DNA of 40,112 bases from Apostichopus parvimensis. Lineage: Eukaryota; Echinodermata; Holothuroidea; Aspidochirotida; Stichopodidae. Location of the stretch: the NCBI GenBank assembly GCA_000934455.1, contig KN888470.1, positions 3,335 to 43,446 on the forward strand, given 5' to 3'. How positions within the stretch are numbered: position 1 is the first letter of the stretch; each line of letters starts with the position of its first letter. The position numbers and the translations under genes are program-made. Shown here piece by piece: positions 10,401 to 19,400 of the stretch. The notes beneath the pieces are model-generated. The model searched no databases. It was not told where the DNA came from and was given only the letters and a program-made list of their open reading frames with translations.

Positions 10401-12812
10401 AAGAATGAAAAAGCTGCTCTTGACAGAGAGTGGCAACAGATCAGCCAGGTATTACTCAGAGGCTTGCTACATATTTTCTTCTCTTTTCTTGTTAAAAAAT
10501 GTTTAGTCTACAAATTTCCAGCAGCATTTTTCCATTTGTATGATACTGTGGCATCACCATGCAGGCCATGTTATGTAATGAAAATAACACATACCTGGAT
10601 ATCCCTAAGGAGATCTATTTGGTTCCAAATAATGTGGGTACTCTGAGTTCTCAAGGTAAGCTAAAACAGGAAATTTTTGCATCCCACACATTTCATGCAG
10701 TGTTTTATCAGTCTTGTTTGGAAGCCACTGATGTTTGCGCATCTTCTGTTCCCTGAAATGTTGTTTCATCGAAATCGAAAGATTGTATTTTCGTGAACAT
10801 TAACTTTCCAAGCGACAATAAAACCAATAAGAGAAGGACATTTTCCACGACGGTTATTTTGCTTCCATTATAATTTAAATTATGTTCTACTTCCAGAGCC
10901 CCTTAAATACCTTTTCCTCCATTCTGCCCCTGACTTTCAATATCCTTTGTCTATATCTGTTTACCAAAATTGCCTCAGAAAAGTAGTAATAACTAAACCT
11001 TGACCTTAAAATAAGCAAATGTAAAACATGTAACCTTTATATTGAATAAATTAATGGGGTGGTATGGTGTTATATGTATATATCTATATATATATATATA
11101 TATATGATCGAATTTGCTCTGAAATTTGCCTCGTTTGTTACACAATTTGTGAACTCATAAAAATCAACTTTAATAGTTTTATCCAAACAAATTTGATATG
11201 ATCATGGAATTGTTGTGTAAACCAATAAACATAAAGTCATTGTCAGTTAATGTTTATCATAAGATTGATGTTTTTCCTGTAATTTATTTAATTCTTTGGT
11301 TCACTCTTCATCGTTCACGATGGTCGCGTGATAATGTTTTCACAACTCTCTACTCATATCCTGTCTCTGAGAACTTATGCCTATAATGACCCAATGCCAG
11401 CATCTTGCTGTAATTCCTAAACGGAGAGACGTGACGTCAGTACAACTGACAAGAAGAAACCAAATCAGATGATGACATAAGAGACTGTTTTCCTTGATTA
11501 ATTAATCTCACTTTTCATATCGAGCATAGTGTGTTTGTAATACAATAGGTGGTAGCAGATACTAGAAAGTGAAACACTATCCACACTTCGTTGCTAAGTT
11601 ATGAATCCTAACAATTTAAGTATCATCTGCCAATTAGTGGAACAGACGAACCTTATGTATTTCACAATTCTTAGTTTCTTACTATGTTACAACATGACAA
11701 GTTGCAACCCACTCTGTGAGTTGACTGACCTACAGTGTTATATCAAATTTTCAGTTAATTTGGAGAAATAATAATTTTTTTTTTTGGGGGGGGGGGGGGA
11801 GAGTTACATTCATTAGGTTGGTTTTGTATGCAGTATCTGTTGTGTACTAAACTGTCAAAGACATAGGTAAATAGCTTTTCTCCAAATGTGTATGATGTTT
11901 ACCACTCCAATAGCTACTAAGGAAGGGCCTAATATTTGTGATACTTTAAATACATGGTACTGTGATACTTGCAATTAACATCATGGAATATTGAAATGGT
12001 TTTGCCAAAATAGCTTTTTGTGCATAATTTCAACCATTCATGTTGGACAATCTTAGTTGAAGTAACTGTCAGTATCTGAACCAGAAGTGACAATGGTAGG
12101 TTCAGATTGATCAAGCATGTGGAGATGGGTTGGGGGAGGGTGGCTTATTGGTGAGAGTCATTCTTGTTTTTCATTATTTTAATTTCTTCTTGTTAATAGA
12201 TTATCTCAAAGAGAAAAAGTGAAGGAGGGTAAGTTGTTTTTGATGCAACTACATTAAATTTTGTTTGTTTGTTTTTTTCAGTTGATGATTATTTATTTGC
12301 ACAATCATGCATTTAGAGCTAATATTAGTCCTATTTTATAGTATAAATATGCCTCAGGATGCGCTATTTAACGTTTAAATTTCCCCCCTAGATGGGAGTC
12401 ACCTTCAACAACACATCACACCTCTTCTTTTATGAAATCCTCCATAGGGCCCCTGGTGCTTTCATAAAAACGTGTAGCCATTACCTAAATTTTGGATTTT
12501 TACCTTCTCCCCTCCCCTCCCTCCCCCTGTCACCTTCAAAATCCTGTGCACACCACTGATGGGATGTTAACAAGATTAAAGCCCATGCATGTCTAAAGCA
12601 ATCTTCCCTAATTTGTATAATTTTAGTTTCTGACTTTTATTTAAATTCCATGCAAGCAATATCAGGTATTTCATAGTACCGATGAAGTGTTTAAAGCAAA
12701 CGTTACAAGATTGGTGGTGTCTTTTGCATTCTGATTACTCTCATTTTTCTTTTCTCTCCCAACCTATCACAGAGGTGGAGGAGGAGGCGGTGATAAGAAG
12801 CCAAAGTATTAA
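1312..12812 (+). CDS. IK: IK/RED spliceosomal protein, C-terminal 311 residues, 12 exons (5' end outside window)
   Basis: RED (IK) is a nuclear protein of the spliceosomal B complex that works with SMU1 before spliceosome activation; this role is family knowledge. CDS join: 1312-1420, 2081-2120, 3090-3294, 3712-3786, 4444-4505, 5717-5743, 6189-6269, 7690-7756, 8407-8495, 10337-10448, 12200-12228, 12773-12812. Phase is kept at every junction. Family signatures in order: TTNDIVINKLTQILSYLRQG, NIFGDIGSYVPD, an Arg/Asp/Glu-rich stretch (the RED repeat, shorter and less regular than in human), SYFEKPK, PMDV, SYMECYPGAME, DSDEEADYSKMD, GNKKGPIGRWDFE, FGIKMSEGRKTRR, and a basic end closing in KPKY. 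Human RED is about 557 residues, so roughly the N-terminal 45% is missing upstream. The oddities are one AT-AC intron and a run of eight glycines just before the C-terminus. The identification is very secure. Confidence 0.96.
2081..2120 (+). CDS. IK: IK exon w2 (40 nt)
   Basis: A short exon between TTATTTTCAG and GTAAGG. With the split codons it reads GKMKEDKAAPTEDKN, a charged linker. Phase joins both neighbours, ending AA|C for Asn. Confidence 0.9.
2905..3014 (+). mobile_element. Penelope-like element fragment with hammerhead-ribozyme-like core (copy 1)
   Basis: The core is CTGAAGA (2918-2924), one extra A, a 5 bp stem GATCC/GGATC (2926-2930 and 2936-2940) with a TGCTA loop, GAAA (2941-2944), then CGTC (2945-2948). 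This order and the minimal helix III match hammerhead ribozymes described in Penelope-like retroelements; that link is inference from family knowledge. Helix I would pair GCCT (2914-2917) with the bases after CGTC, but this copy has AGCC there instead of AGGC, so helix I is damaged. About 110 bp is nearly identical to the minus-strand copy at 27936-28043. Confidence 0.6.
3090..3294 (+). CDS. IK: IK exon w3, RED-repeat exon
   Basis: Acceptor CTATCCAG precedes 3090 and donor GTAAAT follows 3294. It encodes NIFGDIGSYVPD, then a low-complexity Arg/Asp/Glu tract including RDNRDNRERDRK, then SYFEKPKGEEED. An upstream AG at 3068-3069 was not used because it breaks the frame to exon w2. Confidence 0.93.
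3639..3695. repeat. Short direct repeat before IK exon w4
   Basis: The motif TCTTTGTACATTAAACC occurs twice about 34 bp apart, just upstream of the acceptor at 3711. Its pyrimidine-rich stretches lie in the intron 3' region. Confidence 0.7.
3712..3786 (+). CDS. IK: IK exon w4
   Basis: Exactly 25 codons between TTATCTTGCAG and GTAATC. It starts PMDVQGPSGSSSEFVKKI and ends EKYTSK, which matches the PMDV-to-EKF region of RED proteins. Confidence 0.93.
4444..4505 (+). CDS. IK: IK exon w5, ends at U12-type AT donor
   Basis: Starts after CCTCGTAG and encodes VPEQPVQEERFAGTLTNAEL plus two bases. The exon end is set by ATATCCTTT at 4506-4514, a U12-type 5' splice site. Joining AA to the first A of exon w6 gives NAELKAEKREREK in frame. 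A weak GT donor at 4562 would also stay in frame and is kept as an alternative. Confidence 0.85.
4506..5716 (+). other. IK: U12-type AT-AC intron of IK
   Basis: The intron begins ATATCCTTT (4506-4514) and ends TTTAC (5712-5716). The branch-site motif TTCCTTAAC sits at 5697-5705, so the branch adenosine is about 12 bases before the 3' end, the usual close spacing for minor-spliceosome introns. Donor and branch motifs match the U12 consensus in full, and no polypyrimidine tract lies before the acceptor. All other IK introns here are GT-AG. Confidence 0.88.
4586..4838. repeat. 50 bp minisatellite, 5 copies, inside the AT-AC intron
   Basis: Units begin near 4591, 4641, 4691, 4741 and 4791 with an exact 50 bp period. 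The shared core includes GTCATGATACA or TTCATGATACA, then TTATGTGCTATCATGATTAA. Copies differ by a few substitutions each. The array begins about 80 bp downstream of the AT donor. Confidence 0.93.
5717..5743 (+). CDS. IK: IK exon w6 (27 nt)
   Basis: A small exon between the AC acceptor at 5715-5716 and donor GTAAGT at 5744. It completes a Lys codon, encodes AEKREREK, and gives two bases of the following Gly codon. Phase fits both sides. Confidence 0.87.
6189..6269 (+). CDS. IK: IK exon w7
   Basis: Lies between CTGATTTCAG and GTAAGA. Reads IALQGASRPHGKSRGAKIDS then YMECYP. The YxECYP motif is diagnostic for RED. Reading through the donor would give an immediate stop, which supports splicing here. 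Confidence 0.94.
7165..7256. repeat. Scrambled short direct repeats
   Basis: The phrases GTAGGCATTCCATACTCAAA, TTGGTCATT and CATTCCATACGCAAATTG recur in mixed order over about 90 bp, so this looks like a short decayed tandem array. Confidence 0.6.
7690..7756 (+). CDS. IK: IK exon w8
   Basis: Acceptor CTCTTAAAG and donor GTATGT. Encodes AMETADALEDSDEEADYSKM then DM. The acidic DSDEE-DYSKMD segment is conserved in RED and is preceded in frame by CYPG from exon w7. Confidence 0.94.
8407..8495 (+). CDS. IK: IK exon w9
   Basis: Acceptor CGTTACAG and donor GTAAGA. Encodes GNKKGPIGRWDFETAEEYST then YMNQKEAMP and two bases of Lys. This is among the most conserved parts of the protein. Confidence 0.96.
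8630..8838. repeat. 52 bp minisatellite, about 4 diverged copies
   Basis: AGCATGCT(A/C)CTAGCAGA occurs at 8688, 8740 and 8792 (52 bp period), with a more diverged first copy starting near 8632. Each unit includes TATGTAGCAAAT or a close variant. It lies in the IK intron after exon w9. Confidence 0.88.
9921..10010 (+). mobile_element. tRNA-derived SINE head or tRNA pseudogene
   Basis: Contains AAAGTTGGAAGAGCATAGGA followed by CTTGTAACCCAGAGGTCA and then GGTTTGAATGCC. The order resembles the D-arm, a Thr-like TGT anticodon arm and the TPsiC arm/B box of a tRNA. The B box deviates (GGTTTGAATGC rather than GGTTCGAATCC), and no intact acceptor stem is evident. A tRNA-derived SINE relic is most likely; a decayed tRNA is the alternative. 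Confidence 0.5.
10337..10448 (+). CDS. IK: IK exon w10
   Basis: Acceptor TGCCTCACAG and donor GTATTA. Encodes KAAFQFGIKMSEGRKTRRMF then TEKNEKAALDREWQQISQ. The FGIKMSEGRKTRR block is highly conserved in RED. Confidence 0.96.
10449..12199 (+). other. IK: IK intron between w10 and w11
   Basis: A GT-AG intron of 1751 bp, AT-rich. It holds a TA microsatellite at about 11087-11105 and a T11-G14 homopolymer junction at 11775-11799. No coding or RNA gene was recognised. Confidence 0.75.
12200..12228 (+). CDS. IK: IK exon w11 (29 nt)
   Basis: A very short exon between TGTTAATAG and GTAAGT. Encodes IISKRKSEG plus two bases of Gly, aligned with the IIEKRKK segment before the C-terminus of vertebrate RED. 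Confidence 0.9.
12229..12772 (+). other. IK: Last IK intron, with possible hAT-like terminus
   Basis: A GT-AG intron of 544 bp. On the minus strand, reading from 12558, it begins CAGTGGTGTGCACAGGATTT and then runs into a purine-rich tract. This resembles the CAGTG-type ends of hAT-family MITEs. I could not find the partner end or a target-site duplication, so the element call is tentative. Confidence 0.4.
12773..12812 (+). CDS. IK: IK terminal coding exon with stop
   Basis: Acceptor CTATCACAG. With the previous exon it encodes a run of eight glycines, then DKKPKY and TAA at 12810-12812. The KxPKY end is the conserved RED C-terminus. Confidence 0.94.
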
Positions 12813-13160
12813 CGAAGAGAAATAAAGTCCAAGGATGTCTTCGATTGAAACAGTTGTCAAAACTTTCACTTTCAAGAGTAATCTTCCCTCTTGATCAATT
12901 GTGAGACGCAGAGAAACCTAACACTGGGACAGTGGACTTCTAAACCGTGCTGTTGATATAAAGATCTCTTGTACACATTGAACAGGAAATGGGTGATGGT
13001 TCATTTCATGAGGGGATTTCACAGAGTCTGCTTTGCTATGACAGGTTTTGGCTGATATGAATGCAGGTGATCGACATGTGGCTGTGAGCATGACAGTAGT
13101 AATAAAATATTAATATAAATGTAGGATTAAAGAAGGGTAAGGAATTAATAAATTAATCGA
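12813..13160 (+). other. IK: IK 3' UTR with candidate polyadenylation signals
   Basis: AATAAA occurs at 12821-12826 (too close to the stop to be the likely main signal), at 13101-13106 and at 13147-13152. The latter two, about 290-340 bases after the stop, are the better candidates. The actual cleavage site cannot be read from sequence alone. Confidence 0.55.
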
Positions 13161-16050
13161 CAACTTTATTCCATTGCTTTGACAGCTTGTCGTTATTTTA
13201 AATGAGATGATGAAAATTAAGACAGGGCTATACAATATGTTTTGTTAATCTCAGTAGAAATCTATTTAAAGTGCTTCTTAATTAATTCATGTTTACAAAC
13301 TCTTAGTTTATTTTTCCATTAATTTCATCCTGACAGTTTTAATCAATATAAACCACTTTGATGCTTTTTGTTACTCCAATTAGCCAAGAAGGAAGACAAT
13401 GTTGCATTTGCACCCCCCCTCCCCCACGTTGCTTCTTGTTGCTTCTGAATGTCTGAATGGTATAATAGAGAAACTTAAACTGACACTGTCAACTTTGTAA
13501 CAACAGTGTCGAATTAAGTAGACTATTTTTAACCTGTTTGTTTGAGAAATGTTTAACTGGCAAGGGCATCTGGATGAATTAAATGTTTTCAAAAGTACCA
13601 AGAAAATTTTGACCAGATTGGGATGTGAACCAGTTACTTTTGAATTACATTACTTGGCTTTTTCAACTTTTTTTTTGTAGTTACAATTTTCAAGTCATTT
13701 TTCTGTTGATAATACTACATATAGTGTAGACTTCATGCATATTCATAGCAACAACAACCTTAGAAGTGTTGGTAAGAAGTTGTATACCAATCTTAAATTT
13801 TCTGTAAACGTCGTTTAATAGCAACGTCCATTATGTATTGAAGGTTCTGAGTTTGGAATTTAAGATCAAATGGCCGAAATAAACTTCATATGTTACATTG
13901 CATGTTGTGTTAAAAGATTTGCTTTCATAGTGCCATGAAATTATATCTGTTTAATGCATGACCTTGTTACATGAACAAGTCTTTGTTGGTATAAGGTATG
14001 GGCAAAAGAAGTGTGGGTTAGGGAAACTGACCCCCTCACCCAGAGTGGTGGAAGGGAATTTGGTAAAGTGCTGGCAGAATTCTTTCATTGAATTAAAGCA
14101 AGTTTCTTGCTAATGTCGTGCTGTGATGATGATTTAACATGTGACATTGGAATCATAAAATGTGACATCATGTTTGATGATGTGAGGTGAAACTGACACT
14201 GAAAATGTTACGAGACGCAACAATGAAATACAAAAATAGTAAAATCATGCTAGAAGGTTCAGTATTCATTGTTCATTATGTAAGCATGATTTGTCATATC
14301 TCATGTTAAGGTGTATGAGAGTGCAAACTTGTGTCCTAGTGCTAGTAGTGCCGAATTTAAGATATTAATTATGTTAAGGGGTCTAACAGGGTCTTTGCCA
14401 TCTACACAAAGTGTGAACCGCCATCAATACCGGGGGGGGGGGGGGGGTATGTGACATACACTAATTCAATATTAGAATGTACATCCTCGCTGGAACAATA
14501 TTCGCTTTAACTCAGATTTGAATGGTTTGAGCTACTGCACCATTGGTGCTCTGGTTCAAGTTCTATGCAACACTATTGTTTTATTCTGCCATGTGAGGTG
14601 TACATATGTAGTTGGTGGCTGTGTGTACCTGGCCTATATTGGTATTTCACATCTGATTGTAAAATTAATTTTTTTTTCTACTGAATATTGTTCCAAAGAT
14701 CAGTGTGTATCAGTGTGTATATGCGTGTTAGTTTATTATGCCAAGGAAGGAAATATCGGTAGCACAGTGGGTGCAACTATTAAGGTCAATGTTAAGGGAT
14801 TACAATAAAATTACAAGCTCCAAAAATTAGAAAAACATTTATGGGGTTTTTTTGGTTATATTTTTGAGTAATTATAACAACAAAAGCTTTTTTTCCTGGT
14901 AACTTTGACGGAAGTAAAGCACCTTTTAGCGTTTCACATGGAGTTCCATTTCTTTTGTCACAAAGTGATGTAATGGGTATTGTCAGGAAATACTGCATTT
15001 GCCAAGTGAGGCATGTGTGACCCTAATATCTGGTCGGGAAAGTCAAAGAAAAATTACAAAGTCAAGTGATTTTGAATAAAAGCAATCAATTGTTCAAGAC
15101 TAGTTTTGTTTGCCACAGACTAGTTCACAATGCCTTTATAACTCTACCATCCATTCAAATATGGTCGGTTACTTGTGTTGTACCCTCAATGCCAAAATTA
15201 GGTTAGCATTTCATTCTTCATGAAATCAGATTAGTCATATGCATCATAATCAGACGGCTGACTCTTTAGGGTGAGAATTTTGACAGCAGGTAAAAGAATA
15301 CCATACCCAATGACATGACAATAAGATATAAACGGTTTAGTACTTCCTGCTTCATATAGTGCAGTGTCATATCTGAGAAGAGTCAAAATGTATTCCCCCT
15401 CCCCCCCCCTCCACCCACCCCCTGTTGCTTTATTGTAACTATCCTTTGCATTTTGTGTAGTTATAAAAAAAATTGGGTAAATATCATCTCATATTGATGT
15501 CACTCCTTTAAGCCCATTCCCTGGACCTCTTCTTCCCCCCCCCCCCCCCCCCATTTCCCTTTTTTCTCTAGCTGTAAGTTACAGAGTTTGGCAGTTCACC
15601 TAATGTATTTTGCAGGATCTGTGACCATAGTTATCTTCGTATTTGTCGCTTTACTCAAGGTTCTACAAACTATTTACAAACACTCGGGAGTGTTAAATCA
15701 AGGATGTAAAGAAAGTCGGTGGCAGCTCAACTTAGTAATACCTAACACGACAAAATAAATTCGTGTTGTATGAACTAATGGCTATAACTTTTCAAATGTT
15801 GGCAACGGCCATTTACAACATGTGATTCGTAACTTCCTTTAGCTGGGCTCATGATATTCAAGGTCAATGACCAAATAGACACTAACACGAAAAAAGGATT
15901 TGAAAACGATACTGGGAAATACCCTCATGATATTCGGTGAACTTATGACAGTCATATGATACTATTCTGCGAATTGGGGTACATTTAAATTCATTGCTTT
16001 AAAAAAATGAACCTTATTAATGGCAAAGGATCCTAAACTTACTACACATC
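13161..16050. other. Intergenic region between IK and the TMEM272-like gene
   Basis: AT-rich DNA with no recognised gene on either strand. It contains a G16 run at 14432-14447, a C-rich tract near 15392-15423 and a C18 run at 15535-15552. Open frames of 60-100 codons here have no recognisable protein character. Confidence 0.7.
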
Positions 16051-16392
16051 TCGATATTTTCTGTACAGTTTCACCGACAATTTGGGAGCATTTCACCGAC
16101 AATTTGGCAGCATTGGTGTTGTAGTTTTATAGCGTCCGGTCACAGTCCCCTGATTGGTTCAGAGTAAAATATCCATGCAATCGGTAAGTGTAGCAAGCGA
16201 CATATACAAACTGCAATAGCTCCGCACGTACCTATCCTAGACTTAGTTACGACTGCATTTGGTTACAGCTTTATTTGGAGTGATTAGTGTGCGACAAGAG
16301 CGAAATGTGTGCCTGTTGAATGTTCCTAGGGTTACTCGCAAACTCACAGTACTGAACACGCATGTCCACCGTTGTATGAATTAAAAACAGGA
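16051..16392 (+). promoter_or_regulatory. Putative promoter and 5' UTR of the TMEM272-like gene
   Basis: A 22 bp unit is repeated in tandem at 16069-16090 and 16091-16112 (TTTCACCGACAATTTGG(G/C)AGCA). TGATTGGTTC at 16151-16160 is an inverted CCAAT box (AACCAATCA on the minus strand), the NF-Y type, about 235 bases before the start codon. No TATA box is evident at a fixed distance. The transcription start is not determinable here. Confidence 0.45.
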
Positions 16393-16422
16393 ATGGAGTC
16401 AAAGGGATCTACTGAAAATCAC
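16393..16422 (+). CDS. TMEM272-like exon 1
   Basis: ATG followed by nine codons (MESKGSTENH) and donor GTAAGT at 16423. The start context GGAATGG is acceptable. A short 5' coding exon joined in phase to exon 2 is plausible but would need a transcript to confirm. Confidence 0.7.
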
Positions 16423-19400
16423 GTAAGTCTTGGTCTAAGTTAGACCCTAGTACAAGCCTAATGTTATTGTTAAGCGTACCATCCTATAGCACTATTGTTG
16501 GAATCGGCTGGGAGTGGAACCAGAGATTTGTTGGGTCTAGGCCTATAGCATATAAGGTACACTAATCTAACTCTAGTCTAAGGAGGGTGTTGCTGGCAAC
16601 TATCTGCTCTAAGTTAAATAGCTTCAATATACTGAAACGAAACCCTGCCAACCAAGTAAGTAGACACTAGTGTTGTGATTGTAAATATGGATAACGATTA
16701 ATTCAATTTTGGGGCCAAACCTTGCATTTAACTATATACTAAGTTATAGTAAGTTGCCTAGGCAAGACCCAGTAGTGGGACTACTGTACAGTAAGTTAGT
16801 TTACAAAGTGGGCAGTGGCGGAGCTAGAGGTATTGGTCAGGGGGGGCGGGGCAAGAATGGTCTGTAGGGGCGCTATCGACACTATCTAAGCGAAGCGCCA
16901 TAGGTTGGCGCGGAGCGTACAGACAATTTTTGAGTGAAGATACACCCTAGATCGCCAGAAATGAACCTTTCCGGGCCTTGCTTATTTGCACGGGATAATG
17001 TGACAAATGTCAATAGGTAGATGAGAGCGCAATAAAAAAGTTAATATGCGTGAATAAGTTAAAAGTGGTAAAAAGCTGAAAAGGGCGCCAGCAGTCCATT
17101 TATGTATGTCAGGGCGGGGGGCATCCGCCCCCCCGACTGTATGGACGCTCCACCACTGAAAGTGGGCCCCTTATTCATTCGGGTCGATATTTCACTCACT
17201 TTGTATGATGGCACAACAGATAGCAAGAACGCACATGTAATTCTATTCCAAATTATTCTAAACATCCTCGAACCCACCAAGAACATCACTGCAAATCATA
17301 AGTGTCAATATGCACATCGTTCTTGTAGACAAGATGTGACGCTAATGATAAATTCCTTCGTACCTTTATGATAAGACTTAATGTTCTCTGAGCCTGCCAA
17401 AGTATTATCACTGCAATCGCCATGGTTCCGTCACTAGATCTTAAGGCAGTTTGTTCACATGCAAATTCCCAGACACAAATAGCCTAAATTGTACATTGTT
17501 CACAATCACAGGGTGATTGAAGTTGGGACCACTTGCCAGGTCTACAAGATGTGAATCAGACTGATATGGTGGGATGTTCTTTAATAATCTAATTGGTATG
17601 TCATTCTTTGATTGATTCTTGGAAGGGTAAGGAAGTCAACAATAGCACATATATGAAAACCTAGATCCATGTGATGATCAGGGATTTATCCCAGCACAAA
17701 ACAAGCCTTCTCTTTTTGTATGAGTATATACCAAGAATTACAAGGCAGGTGTGTGGCTAAGCTTAATGACCACCATTTGACGGAAAAGAGTGTTCCTCTC
17801 TGCATCCGGTTTTGTTCCATATTTGCTTTGTGAAATACTGCTCAAGGTGTTTCAAAACCATTGAACGTCCAGAAGGAAATCCCAGTTACCAGTTTGCAAA
17901 CCAGAAATAACAAGTCCAATCTGCTGTGGTATTTTGAACTGGGAACCTCATGGTTCTGGATGGGATACATTTAATGAAACTTGAAGTAAACACATGTGGT
18001 GAAACCATTCAGTCCCTAAAGTTTACGTAGATCTCTGTTTTATGGGGAAAACTGATCAGTGATTGTACTGTAGAGGATAGTCAAAAGACCTATTTGCATG
18101 GTGTCTGTAATGACATATGTAACTTGTAAATTTCCATGATTTTGCTATAGCAATTGAAAGGAAAGGAAACTGGAAGTAAGCTACAGTAGCTTGTTTCTCA
18201 GTGTGTTTTCACAACTTAGGTACATGAAAATAAAAATAAAATAACTTAGGTATGTCCAGTCAGAGAATGATGACACTTGCACAGCTAGGCCAGGCTTCTT
18301 GTAGGTCCAAATCATCACTATTCAGTAACGTTTTCAAATACATGTTCCTTCCTCACATCAGCTCATCTGTCAAGTGTTCAATGGAGAGAATGAAAGAAAT
18401 ATTTCCCATGTTATTCTTTTTACTACATAGATATTTCTTATGGCACTTGTAACTGTATAATATTCCTATTTAAAGAGAGGATAGTATTTTATTAAAGTCT
18501 ATAGTGCACCAAACTTTAACCCAAGTGCTGTGCTAATAAATACAGTACTAGTACATCATTTAGATCCAAAGGAGTTTATAGACACTTCCTTGGTTTACTC
18601 ATTCGTCATGTCATTGAAACTTTGACATGTGAAAATATTTAACTGTTAATTTTATGGAGCTGTATGGCTGTTTCCACTCACTGCATGTTGATTGAAATTT
18701 CAGGAAAGGTTCTCAATTTGTGTTGTTATTATTATGATCAATGTCACATGAATATATTCTTTGATGTTTCTGAGATTTTTTACCACAAAAGCGATTAAAG
18801 TATCTTTACTCCTGGTGGAACCCATCCAGCTAAGTACTGTTACTCAAGAAGCCTTTATTATTCTGAACCAGCTCACAACAAAAACAGATACTAAGAGTGA
18901 AATGCAAAAAAAAAATTTTTTTAGATTCAGCTTTCAACACTTTGTTGTCTAGACTCTGGTTATTAAATTAAGTACTCACATAGAAAAAAAAAAAAGACGT
19001 TATTTTGAAATGAAAGTGTGAATTTACAGGTCAATTGGACAATTAGGTATCGATGAAAATGGTAGGATGACTGAACCATCTACTAGACTGACTTCATTAT
19101 TGGGTCAATAGTGTTTCACCCCGATGGATTATTGGTGACTGGTTATGCAAAGTACTGTAAGTACTATGAATAGACTAGAGTAGATATAGAGTAGAGTGCT
19201 CTATAGATTGCAGTTTTCAAATCTTTTCTGGAATTTATACGTTATTTTCTGCTTCCTTCTTGATGTTAGAATTTAGAAGCAGGATTGAATTCCAATCCAC
19301 CCCCTCCACAGTATGGATCTAATGGGGAAGAGCCACTGCCTCCACCATATTCAGATGCACCTAGAGGTAAAGCTAACTGTTTCATGCCTTTTGTTTCTCT

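Noticed and set aside
17059..17371. Open frames on both strands near 17.1-17.4 kb
   Set aside because: They span the edge of the hAT MITE and have no protein character.
17900..17970. Minus-strand tRNA-like stretch with a GGTTCCCAGTTCAAAATACC segment
   Set aside because: The B-box resemblance is weak and no A box or cloverleaf could be drawn.
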